Shown one piece after another: positions 1 to 5,978 of a stretch of DNA of 22,358 nucleotides. The notes beneath the pieces are model-generated. The model had not been told where the DNA came from, searched no databases, and saw only the letters and a program-made list of their open reading frames with translations. The position numbers were made by a program, and so were the translations under genes. Origin of the DNA: a virus. Location of the stretch: IMG/VR virus record IMGVR_UViG_3300025647_000313, positions 1-22,358 of that record; one strand, written 5' to 3'. Positions within the stretch are counted from its first letter, which is position 1, and each line of letters begins with the position of its first letter.

Positions 1-5
1 ATAGT

Positions 6-34
6 TTGTAATTAAAATGCTATTTATATATTTG
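6..34 (+). promoter_or_regulatory. Bacteroidota-type promoter
   Basis: A TTG at 6-8 is followed by an 18-base spacer and TATATTTG at 27-34, an exact match to the Bacteroidota -33/-7 pattern (TTG, then TAnnTTTG). It stands just before the first gene of the window and probably drives the annealase/SSB operon that ends at the terminator at 1375-1401. The same TTG, 18-base spacer and TATATTTG arrangement occurs at 13222-13250. Confidence 0.7.
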
Positions 35-61
35 CCTCATCAAACAATAAATAATATACAA

Positions 62-226
62 ATGAAACAAACAGATTTACCAAGCGACTACTGCATATTT
101 GCAGAAAAATTAAAAGGGTTTATATTTTATAGACCAAATATGGAAAGATTTTATACTTATGAATTATTCCATTTAAGATACAAAGCAGAAGAAGTATTTA
201 CTAAACTATTTTACGCAGAAAGATAA
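62..226 (+). CDS. small hypothetical protein (54 aa)
   Basis: I do not recognise this gene. It encodes 54 residues, rich in aromatic and charged residues, with no membrane segment or clear motif. An in-frame ATG at 17 is possible, but it lies upstream of the -7 box at 27-34 and would not be transcribed from that promoter, so the ATG at 62 is preferred. The stop codon overlaps the next ATG (TAATG at 224-228), so the two genes are likely translationally coupled. It is probably an early phage accessory protein. Confidence 0.6.
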   Translation: MKQTDLPSDYCIFAEKLKGFIFYRPNMERFYTYELFHLRYKAEEVFTKLFYAER

Positions 227-396
227 TGAAAGATTTAATTGATTACCAGAGATTCCAAGTTGAAGCATTACAAAAAAGAGTATGTGAACTTGAAGCGAAG
301 TTAAATGAAACTAAAATGCATATATTTGAATTATGCGAAGAAGAATGTCCAAACGAATATAAAACAATTATTAAACAAAAAACTTACGAATTATGA
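226..396 (+). CDS. small coiled-coil hypothetical protein (56 aa)
   Basis: This is an uninterrupted 56-residue frame fitted exactly between its neighbours: its ATG overlaps the previous stop, and its TGA overlaps the ATG of the ERF gene (ATGA at 393-396). Residues about 8-40 form a likely amphipathic coiled coil (heptads around the segment QVEALQKRVCELEAKL). Two cysteines lie in the C-terminal half. No family is recognised. The tight overlaps on both sides are the main evidence that it is real. Its place directly before the annealase suggests a role tied to recombination or replication, but this is only context. Confidence 0.65.
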   Translation: MKDLIDYQRFQVEALQKRVCELEAKLNETKMHIFELCEEECPNEYKTIIKQKTYEL

Positions 397-1004
397 AACT
401 ATTACACGAAAAATTAAGCAAAATCCAAGTAGAATTTAAAGCAAACAAATCAAAGTTTAATTCTTTTGGTAAATACAACTTCCGTTCTGCAGAAGATATA
501 TTAGAAGCATTAAAACCACTTAACGACAAATACGGTGTTTACTTTACAATTAAAGAAGTATTTAGTAGTATTGAAGGTTTACCTATTATCACTTCTTATG
601 CTACAATACACGATGTTGATGGTGTTCAAGAAATTAGTGCAACTGCAATAGTTGGTGTTGATTTAGCACAAAAAGGTATGCAAATTCCACAAGCATTTGG
701 TTCAGCATCTTCTTACGCAAAGAAATACGCTTTAGGTAACCTTTTACTAATTGATGATACACAAGATGCAGATGCAACTAATACACACGGAAAAGGAAAA
801 GATGTGTTACAAGAATTAAAAGAAAGAATGTCTGTTACCACAAATAACCACCCAGCTGATGATGACAAAAAATGGTTAAATGTAGGTCAGCCAGAATTTA
901 CAAAAGCTATTGAATATTTAAAAAGTGGTGGTACTATTGATGTTATCGAAAAAAAGTATAAATTAGCAACTAAAACAAAACAAGAACTTTTAAAAGTTAA
1001 ATAA
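393..1004 (+). CDS. erf: ERF-family single-strand annealing protein
   Basis: This 203-residue protein matches the ERF recombinase family (P22 Erf type), which binds single-stranded DNA and anneals complementary strands during phage recombination and replication. The family hallmarks are visible: residues 28-42 (YNFRSAEDILEALKP), the glycine/serine-rich segment at 102-118 (FGSASSYAKKYALGNLL) and the acidic DDTQDAD at 121-127. The C-terminal part (about 160-203) carries the conserved WL...F..A...L..G...E.I..KY pattern seen in many Bacteroidota phage members. It is followed by an SSB-like gene, the usual partner. A RecE-like exonuclease at 8817-9581 may supply the 5'-resected substrate. The start is fixed by an ATGA overlap with the upstream small gene. 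Confidence 0.9.
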   Translation: MKLLHEKLSKIQVEFKANKSKFNSFGKYNFRSAEDILEALKPLNDKYGVYFTIKEVFSSIEGLPIITSYATIHDVDGVQEISATAIVGVDLAQKGMQIPQAFGSASSYAKKYALGNLLLIDDTQDADATNTHGKGKDVLQELKERMSVTTNNHPADDDKKWLNVGQPEFTKAIEYLKSGGTIDVIEKKYKLATKTKQELLKVK

Positions 1005-1067
1005 TTAAAAACAAAACTGAATAGCCGACAACAGTAAAAAAAGGTAGGCAAAGTAAATTATATAATT

Positions 1068-1367
1068 ATGAGTTCAATTATCAATTTAAGTATTAGAGTA
1101 GACAAATTACCAAAAGAAAAATTTGTAATGGGTAAAGATGGTGCAGTTTATTACAATTGTACATTAAGTATTAACGATGAAGCTAACCAATGGGGGCAAA
1201 ATGTTTCATTAACAGATTCACAAACTAAAGAAGAACGTGAGGCTAAAAAAGCTAAAAGCTATTTAGGTAACGGAAATGTAGTGTGGACTGATGGTAACAT
1301 TAAAGCAGTTAAAAAAGAAACTGCGTCACAAGTTAAAGAAGATGTAACTGCAGATTTACCATTTTAA
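1068..1367 (+). CDS. SSB-like single-stranded DNA-binding protein (99 aa)
   Basis: This 99-residue protein sits immediately after the ERF annealase. The N-terminal half has alternating strands resembling a short OB fold (residues 3-48, including the segment AVYYNCTLSINDEANQWGQN). The last residues are acidic and end in DLPF, reminiscent of the acidic tip of bacterial SSB (DDIPF in E. coli), which recruits partner proteins. It is shorter than a typical bacterial SSB and lacks a long Gly/Gln-rich linker. Function is inferred from the tip, size and neighbour; a divergent fold cannot be excluded. It is the last gene before a strong terminator. Confidence 0.65.
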   Translation: MSSIINLSIRVDKLPKEKFVMGKDGAVYYNCTLSINDEANQWGQNVSLTDSQTKEEREAKKAKSYLGNGNVVWTDGNIKAVKKETASQVKEDVTADLPF

Positions 1368-1374
1368 ATTAATT

Positions 1375-1401
1375 GGGTAGTGTAAAAGCTACCCTTTTTT
1401 T
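1375..1401 (+). terminator. Rho-independent terminator
   Basis: A perfect 6-bp stem GGGTAG/CTACCC (1375-1380 with 1389-1394) and an 8-base loop are followed by seven T residues (1395-1401). It closes the operon containing the annealase and SSB-like genes and lies 8 bases after the stop codon at 1365-1367. Confidence 0.85.
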
Positions 1402-1414
1402 ATGTTAATTAAAA

Positions 1415-1453
1415 GTTAAAATTTACATATTAAAAAATTAATTAATAAATTTA
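1415..1453 (+). promoter_or_regulatory. putative promoter upstream of the modification block
   Basis: GTTAAAATTT at 1415-1424 and TAAATTTAC at 1446-1454 are separated by a 31-base start-to-start distance. The same pairing at nearly the same spacing occurs at 3546/3578 and 7861/7892. TAAATTTA differs from the Bacteroidota -7 consensus TAnnTTTG only in the last base. The 69-base gap directly follows a terminator, so a fresh start of transcription is expected here. Confidence 0.5.
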
Positions 1454-1470
1454 CAAAAAAATTAAACAAT

Positions 1471-1734
1471 ATGAATATTTTAGAAGAAGCAAATAAAATT
1501 ATAAATTTACGTTCAGAAGAAAAAGAACGTATGTATGGACCATTCGAAGAAGGAATGGATAGAGCAGCATTGATATTATCAGGGATGTTAGGTTATGAAG
1601 TAGATGCAATACTTATATATAAAGCATTAATTGCATTAAAGTTGTCTAGAGAGTCATATAATCACAAAGAAGATAACTTGTTGGATGCAGTAGCATATTT
1701 AGGTAGTTTAAATAATTATATAAATAATCAATAA
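1471..1734 (+). CDS. DUF6378 family protein, MazG-like (87 aa)
   Basis: The 87-residue product matches the DUF6378 family common in phages. Visible hallmarks are an RMYGP motif near residue 20, a hydrophobic helix with ML and a late LKLSRESYNHKEDNLLDAVAYLG-type segment (about residues 55-78) rich in charged pairs and ending in D..AYL. The helical architecture with E/D pairs recalls the all-alpha NTP pyrophosphatase (MazG) fold, but catalytic activity cannot be shown from sequence. The ATG lies 17 bases downstream of a -7-like box, and the stop is separated from the glucosyltransferase ATG by one base. In this setting a role in nucleotide-pool cleansing is an inference. Confidence 0.7.
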   Translation: MNILEEANKIINLRSEEKERMYGPFEEGMDRAALILSGMLGYEVDAILIYKALIALKLSRESYNHKEDNLLDAVAYLGSLNNYINNQ

Positions 1735-1735
1735 T

Positions 1736-2779
1736 ATGAATATATTAACTTCATTATCGAATCCACAATATAGTTTAAATAACCATAGAGGTTTAGAAAT
1801 TGTATATTTTAAAAATTTATTTAACGAAAGAAATATGCATTTAGATATAGTTGGTAAAAAATGTAGAACAAACAATGATATTGATTTTTTTATTGATATT
1901 AATTCTAATTTAGAAAAAGTAGAAAATGTTTTCTTACAATTATCTCCTATAAATTTCTTTGGTGGTGTTTTAGATAAATATGTGTTAGATTTTATTAAAA
2001 ATATAGCTAAATTGAAAGATAGAAACTTTTATATTTTAGTTAATGACCCTAGAATAAAACCAGTAAATCCAGCTAAAGTTGTTTTTGAAAGATTTAATAG
2101 CTGTGAGGAATATATAAATGATTGGGAATTGATATACAATAAAGCTAAATATATTTTTCAAGGAAAAGACCTTAAAAAGTTTTTCAATGAAGATGTAGAT
2201 AGAGAAGTAGTTAATTTAGATTTCTTTACTTATATATTTAAAAACAATCTTAAAAAATCAAGTTTTATTAATTTAAACGATAAAGAATTTGATTTATTAT
2301 ATTATGGTGATAAAAGAGGAAGTCATAGGGAAAAGAAAATAAAAAAATATATATCTAATAATGATAAAAATCTTTTAGTTGGCTATAAAACAAATAATGT
2401 ACAGTGTAAATTTATTAATAAGGTTAAGCATAGAGAATTAAATGAAATAATAAATAAAAGTATTTGTAGCTTAATAATAGGTGATAAAGAACACGAGGAT
2501 AACATTGCTACATTTAGATTATATGAAACTTTAGCTTCTAGTACTTTATGTGCTATTGATATAGATTACGACCCAAACAAAGAGTTAATTAAGGACGAAA
2601 CATTAAGAAAAGTTTTATATGTAAAAAATAAAGAAGATATTGAAAAATTACGTAGTTTATATTCAGAAGAATTAATAAATTTGCAACATAAAGAATTAGA
2701 TAGAATAATTAATGAAGGTAATTACAATTTAAAAATAGAAACTAATGAAGTTAGAGATAAACAAATATTATTATTTTAA
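1736..2779 (+). CDS. T4-like DNA beta-glucosyltransferase homologue
   Basis: In T4, beta-glucosyltransferase transfers glucose from UDP-glucose to 5-hydroxymethylcytosine in duplex DNA. This 347-residue protein is close to the T4 length (351) and shows several blocks that line up with the T4 enzyme as I remember it. These are an N-terminal Glu in a helix (E21), SPINFFGG (70-77; T4 SSINFFGG), LVNDPR (101-106; T4 LFTDIR, holding catalytic Asp100), YYGDKRGSHREKK (189-201; T4 YGGSFRSGQRESK), SLIIGDK (245-251; T4 ALIIGDK) and FRLYETLAS (260-268; T4 LRVWETMAS, sugar-binding Glu272). The match runs along the whole length, so a GT-B DNA glucosyltransferase is favoured over a cell-envelope glycosyltransferase. 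The gene lies two genes before a dCMP-hydroxymethylase-like enzyme, as expected for a glucosyl-hmC pathway. Sugar donor and anomeric linkage are unproven. Confidence 0.87.
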   Translation: MNILTSLSNPQYSLNNHRGLEIVYFKNLFNERNMHLDIVGKKCRTNNDIDFFIDINSNLEKVENVFLQLSPINFFGGVLDKYVLDFIKNIAKLKDRNFYILVNDPRIKPVNPAKVVFERFNSCEEYINDWELIYNKAKYIFQGKDLKKFFNEDVDREVVNLDFFTYIFKNNLKKSSFINLNDKEFDLLYYGDKRGSHREKKIKKYISNNDKNLLVGYKTNNVQCKFINKVKHRELNEIINKSICSLIIGDKEHEDNIATFRLYETLASSTLCAIDIDYDPNKELIKDETLRKVLYVKNKEDIEKLRSLYSEELINLQHKELDRIINEGNYNLKIETNEVRDKQILLF

Positions 2780-2915
2780 ATTTGCAGGTGAAACTTTATA
2801 TTGTAAATTATTTAATATAGAAAAAACAGAAGGTGAATTATTATATTGGTTCACAGATAATAAATATAAATATCCAATTAGAAAACAAAATATATGTGGC
2901 AATTCAATACAATAA
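2745..2915 (+). CDS. tiny overlapping hypothetical protein (56 aa)
   Basis: An open frame of 56 codons overlaps the end of the glucosyltransferase gene by 35 bases and the start of the hydroxymethylase gene by 22 bases. It fills the only gap in an otherwise tightly packed operon. The product is beta-rich and aromatic (segments KYYYFKFAGETLYCKLF and ELLYWFTDNKYKYP), suggesting a small SH3- or Tudor-like barrel. No family is recognised. The overlapping arrangement and lack of any other use for the interval support it, but codon evidence is weak in such AT-rich DNA. An accessory role with the flanking enzymes is conceivable but not shown. Confidence 0.45.
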   Translation: MKLEINKYYYFKFAGETLYCKLFNIEKTEGELLYWFTDNKYKYPIRKQNICGNSIQ

Positions 2916-3544
2916 CAGATGCATTTGAATATTTTTATGAAAAAATAGATAGTCAAGTTCCACAACAAGAAACAGGAACAAAAGCTATATATAATCAAAT
3001 ATTTACAATATTAAATACTTCTGATAACATAGTAAGATCGGATTTTAGAAACTTTAAATTAGATTATGCTGAAAAAGAATGGGAATGGTATCTATCAAAA
3101 AATAGAAGTGCTAAAGAAATAGCTAAAACAGCTAAGATATGGTATAACCATATGGATGAACGTGGTTATGTTAACTCTAATTATGGTTGGCAATGGAGTA
3201 GAAACAATCAATTAGATTACGTAATTAATGAGCTTAAGAGGGACAAATATTCTAGACGTGCATTACTATCTATCTACGATGGAAAAGAACACTCAGAGTA
3301 CTCTAAAGACACTCCTTGCACTATATCAATACAATTTTATTTTACACCTGATTCAGAAAAGCTGCATATGACTGTTTTAATGAGAAGTAATGATTTATGG
3401 TTTGGATTTTGCAATGATGCTTATACATTTTTAAAGTTACATAAATTAATTAGCGATGCTTTAAATGTCGAGCAAGGTTTTTATACTCATTTTGCTCAAA
3501 ACCTACATATTTATGAAAGACATTATAATAAAATGATAAAATAA
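2894..3544 (+). CDS. thymidylate-synthase-fold deoxycytidylate hydroxymethylase
   Basis: The predicted reaction is dCMP plus methylene-tetrahydrofolate to 5-hydroxymethyl-dCMP. The 216-residue protein has the thymidylate synthase layout: NSNYGW (94-99), SRR (120-122, phosphate-binding), catalytic Cys142 in DTPCT, Gln147 in SIQF, MRSND (163-167), FGFCND (170-175) and a late HIYERH (205-210). It resembles T4 gp42 (which has INSNYGW, SRR, MRSND and FGFRND) more than ordinary thymidylate synthase. Asp175 falls where E. coli thymidylate synthase has Asn177. In T4 gp42 that position is Asp and confers preference for cytosine. The protein is shorter than T4 gp42 (246), mainly at the C-terminus. It lies beside a T4-like DNA glucosyltransferase and a MazG-domain gene. 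A plain thymidylate synthase or a dUMP hydroxymethylase is less likely because of the Asp. Confidence 0.88.
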   Translation: MWQFNTITDAFEYFYEKIDSQVPQQETGTKAIYNQIFTILNTSDNIVRSDFRNFKLDYAEKEWEWYLSKNRSAKEIAKTAKIWYNHMDERGYVNSNYGWQWSRNNQLDYVINELKRDKYSRRALLSIYDGKEHSEYSKDTPCTISIQFYFTPDSEKLHMTVLMRSNDLWFGFCNDAYTFLKLHKLISDALNVEQGFYTHFAQNLHIYERHYNKMIK

Positions 3545-3545
3545 T

Positions 3546-3585
3546 GTTAAAATTTAATGTTTTATATATATATATATTATATTTA
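3546..3585 (+). promoter_or_regulatory. putative promoter
   Basis: GTTAAAATTT at 3546-3555 is followed 32 bases later by TATATTTAC (3578-3586), a near match to TAnnTTTG, with a run of alternating T and A between them. The 58-base gap before the gene at 3603 contains no coding signal. The pair matches those at 1415/1446 and 7861/7892. Confidence 0.5.
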
Positions 3586-3602
3586 CATAAAAATAAAAAA
3601 TT

Positions 3603-3824
3603 ATGAAATTTAAAGAAGCAGGTTTTTTTATAGAATATCATTGTAATGGTAAATTTATTGGAACCACTTTATGTGATTCTAACGATAGAAATGAAATTGG
3701 TTATTATAGTAGAAAAAATCATTTTGCAGAAGAAGATGTATTATTGCAAAACAAAAAGAAAATAAAAAAAGGATGTGATTATTACACTTATATTTATCCT
3801 TTGTGTGGTAAAAAAATTAGCTAA
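3603..3824 (+). CDS. hypothetical protein (73 aa)
   Basis: No family is recognised. The 73-residue product is basic and aromatic, with four scattered cysteines and histidines (C14, C24, H40, C58, C68 and others), and a lysine-rich stretch near residues 50-57. It has no membrane segment. The stop codon shares its last base with the ATG of the next gene (TAATG at 3822-3826), so the two are likely co-translated. Its position between the hydroxymethylase and the MazG fusion makes a link to nucleotide or DNA modification possible, but nothing in the sequence proves it. Confidence 0.6.
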   Translation: MKFKEAGFFIEYHCNGKFIGTTLCDSNDRNEIGYYSRKNHFAEEDVLLQNKKKIKKGCDYYTYIYPLCGKKIS

Positions 3825-4585
3825 TGTATTATATATATAAAGTAAAAAATAAAATTGGTTGTACTAACAATATTGAAAATAGAGTTATAAAACAACAGGG
3901 TTATAAAGATTTTAAAATATTATTTAAAACAACAAATATATTATTAGTATCAAATTTAGAATTAGATTTACAAAAAAAACACGGATTTAAACAAGACAGA
4001 AACAAATATTACGAATTAATTAACTTAAAAAACAAAACTATGTATTACTTAACAGAGCAAACTATTACTTTTAAAAATTCAGATTTAACTAATTTAAAAG
4101 ATAAAATAACATCAACAATAGAAATTAAAGATGAAATTTATTTTATTGATGAAAACATTAAAAATTGGATTTTAAATAATAACTTTAAATCCCAACATAA
4201 TAATGAAAGATTTATATATGTAAATTCTTTTATAAACTATTATGATGCTAATTATAGAAAAAGCAATTTTGATAAAATTAGAAATTGGGCACAAGAAAGA
4301 GGTATTTATGAAAAAGGGGACCCTAAAACACAGTATTTAAAATTACAAGAAGAATGTGGCGAATTATCAAAAGCTATTTTAAACAATGATGATGCAGAAA
4401 TAATTGATGCTATTGGAGATTGCGTTGTGGTTTTAACAAATTTAGCAAAGCTATGTGGATTTAAAATTGAAGATTGTATTGATTCGGCTTATAATGAAAT
4501 ACAAAGTAGAAAAGGGAAAATGATAAATGGAACATTTGTAAAAAATAGCTCAATTTCTAATGATATAAAAGTAACAATTCAATAA
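3824..4585 (+). CDS. GIY-YIG-like domain fused to MazG pyrophosphohydrolase
   Basis: The 253-residue protein has two parts. The C-terminal domain (about 148-240) is a MazG-type all-alpha NTP pyrophosphohydrolase: EECGE at 176-180 and EIIDAIGD at 192-199 give the EExxE and ExxD metal-binding motifs. Such enzymes turn (d)NTPs into monophosphates. The N-terminal domain (1-70) resembles the GIY-YIG clan, close to the T5orf172/MUG113 style: YYIYKVKNKIGCTNN (2-16), Arg20, and Glu46 in an LELDLQKKHG helix. The YIG tyrosine is a lysine, so nuclease activity is uncertain. A linker of about 70 residues joins them. Next to a hydroxymethylase and DNA glucosyltransferase, the MazG part could act as a dCTPase (role of T4 gp56) and the N-terminal part as an endonuclease II-like enzyme (T4 denA is GIY-YIG). 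These roles are inference. Confidence 0.82.
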   Translation: MYYIYKVKNKIGCTNNIENRVIKQQGYKDFKILFKTTNILLVSNLELDLQKKHGFKQDRNKYYELINLKNKTMYYLTEQTITFKNSDLTNLKDKITSTIEIKDEIYFIDENIKNWILNNNFKSQHNNERFIYVNSFINYYDANYRKSNFDKIRNWAQERGIYEKGDPKTQYLKLQEECGELSKAILNNDDAEIIDAIGDCVVVLTNLAKLCGFKIEDCIDSAYNEIQSRKGKMINGTFVKNSSISNDIKVTIQ

Positions 4586-4586
4586 A

Positions 4587-5450
4587 ATGGCTAATGATAT
4601 AACAGAACAGCAAACAATAAACAGAATGTTAATGCAAGTTCTTGAAGAAGATTGCTATATAAATCCAAATGAAGAAATTGAATTTCCTGTACCTGCAATA
4701 AGCTGTGGAACTAAGCAATACGAAACAAAGGATGGTTACAAATCCTATCCTATTCCTATTGGAACTTATGGTAATTTTAGCTTTATACAAGCACCACCTA
4801 AATCAAAGAAAACATTTTTCATATCTTTATTAAGTGCTATATATATGAATGAAGAATTACAAGGATTTGGTGGAGATTTAAGAGGCAATAGACAAAATAA
4901 ACACCTTATACATTTTGATACTGAACAGGGCAATTTTCACGCTTCAATGGTTTTTAAAAGACCGTTACAAATGTCAGGCAAAAAAGATGATAAGTACCAT
5001 ACCTACGCATTAAGACAATTAGGATTTAAAGAACGTGTTGCATTTATTGAATATATACTTTATGATAAATTGGAAGGAAAGGATATTGGTTTAGTTATTA
5101 TTGATGGTGTAGCTGATTTATGTGCTGATGTTAATAATATAGAACAAGCAAGTGAAGTCGCTCAACATTTAATGCGTTGGTCAAAAGAATTAAATTGCCA
5201 CATTATTACAGTTATCCATTCTAATTTTGGAAGTGATAAACCAACAGGACATTTAGGTTCATTTTTAGAAAAGAAAGCAGAAACACAAATACAATTAGAA
5301 CTAAATACAGTTAACAAAGATTTAGTAAAAGCAAGTTGTAAAAGAAGTAGAAACGCAAGTTTTGAAGATTTTAACTTTAAGGTTAATAACTATGGGTTAC
5401 CACAAGTTGAAGGTGATTTGTATGATATACTAAAAGACATAAAATGTTAA
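4587..5450 (+). CDS. RecA-like AAA ATPase, RepA/helicase type
   Basis: This 287-residue protein is a RecA-fold ATPase of the RepA/AAA_25 kind found in phage replication modules. Visible motifs are a divergent Walker A APPKSKKT (69-76; the usual Gly-Lys is Lys-Lys), DTEQ (111-114), Walker B LVIIDG (169-174), and a sensor-like VIHSN (209-213). It probably acts as a hexameric helicase or DNA-translocating factor at the replication fork, or as its loader. It starts one base after the MazG fusion gene stops. No primase or polymerase is visible, so replication probably relies on host enzymes. The exact role (helicase against recombination mediator) cannot be settled from sequence. Confidence 0.75.
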   Translation: MANDITEQQTINRMLMQVLEEDCYINPNEEIEFPVPAISCGTKQYETKDGYKSYPIPIGTYGNFSFIQAPPKSKKTFFISLLSAIYMNEELQGFGGDLRGNRQNKHLIHFDTEQGNFHASMVFKRPLQMSGKKDDKYHTYALRQLGFKERVAFIEYILYDKLEGKDIGLVIIDGVADLCADVNNIEQASEVAQHLMRWSKELNCHIITVIHSNFGSDKPTGHLGSFLEKKAETQIQLELNTVNKDLVKASCKRSRNASFEDFNFKVNNYGLPQVEGDLYDILKDIKC

Positions 5451-5461
5451 TAACTTATTAG

Positions 5462-5469
5462 TAAATTTA
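5462..5469 (+). promoter_or_regulatory. possible weak promoter -7 box
   Basis: TAAATTTAC at 5462-5470 repeats the -7-like box at 1446, but the matching upstream GTTAAAATTT is not at the usual distance (a GTTAA occurs at 5446). It lies in the 23-base gap before the gene at 5474, so any transcript would be nearly leaderless. Confidence 0.25.
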
Positions 5470-5473
5470 CACT

Positions 5474-5773
5474 ATGGAAAACTTAACAATTAAAAACCAC
5501 TTACAAGAGTTGCAGGTTTCAACCTCAAGAATGTTAGTTTATAATTCAGACAATAAAGAACTATTATCTTATTTTAAAGATGTAACTTTTAAGTTACAAA
5601 TGATTGAGCAATTATTGGCTATTGATTCAGTATTAGATTGGTCGCAAATAGAACAAGCATACAAATCAATTCTTGTATTAGATTCTGAATTAACCAATGT
5701 AGAAATAAATTTAGAAGTTAAACCTATAACTACTGAAAAAAAGGTAGGAAAAATAACTGCAAAACTTTTTTAA
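5474..5773 (+). CDS. hypothetical helical protein (99 aa)
   Basis: The 99-residue product is not recognised. It is predicted to be mostly helical through residue 75 (segments NHLQELQVSTSRMLVYN and KLQMIEQLLAIDSVL), followed by a basic tail. It has no membrane segment or cysteines. It stands between the RecA-like ATPase and a small membrane protein, with one base separating it from the latter, which suggests co-transcription with the replication genes. A replication accessory role is only a guess from position. Confidence 0.65.
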   Translation: MENLTIKNHLQELQVSTSRMLVYNSDNKELLSYFKDVTFKLQMIEQLLAIDSVLDWSQIEQAYKSILVLDSELTNVEINLEVKPITTEKKVGKITAKLF

Positions 5774-5774
5774 T

Positions 5775-5978
5775 ATGATTTACTTACTTGCTTTCTTTTG
5801 GCTTATAATCCTTGTATTGACTTACGCAGTACAAATGGGAAAAGAGGTTAAATTAGCTATTATAAATGGCTTTATGATTGGTGCTTTATATGATGTTGAA
5901 GAAGTAGATGATGAAAAATGGCACACTTTTCAAATTTTAGTAGGTATATTATCAATAAACATTCTATGGGAATCTTAA
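5775..5978 (+). CDS. small membrane protein (67 aa)
   Basis: The 67-residue product begins with a strongly hydrophobic segment (residues 2-18, IYLLAFFWLIILVLTYAV region), has a second moderately hydrophobic stretch (28-39) and a third at the C-terminus (53-65). It is probably an inner-membrane protein with two or three spans. No family is recognised. Length and topology could fit a holin, but no endolysin is nearby and the neighbours are replication and transcription genes, so a holin call is not justified. Its 3' end overlaps the next gene by 13 bases. Confidence 0.6.
   Translation: MIYLLAFFWLIILVLTYAVQMGKEVKLAIINGFMIGALYDVEEVDDEKWHTFQILVGILSINILWES

Noticed and set aside
17-61. Upstream ATG at 17 for the first gene
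   Set aside because: It lies before the -7 box TATATTTG (27-34), so the codons 17-61 would be largely promoter sequence. The ATG at 62 was preferred.
2771-2998. Antisense open frame of 75 codons over the glucosyltransferase/hydroxymethylase junction
   Set aside because: It opposes two well-supported genes, has no recognisable motif, and its cysteine/phenylalanine-rich translation is typical of a shadow frame in AT-rich DNA. All other minus-strand frames were rejected for the same reasons.
5918-5965. Upstream ATG at 5918 for the sigma-like gene
   Set aside because: It would overlap the membrane-protein gene by 61 bases and adds no recognised sequence. The ATG at 5966 leaves the sigma region 2 intact.
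5775-5978. Holin
   Set aside because: Size and hydrophobicity fit, but no endolysin or other lysis gene is nearby and the neighbours are early genes.
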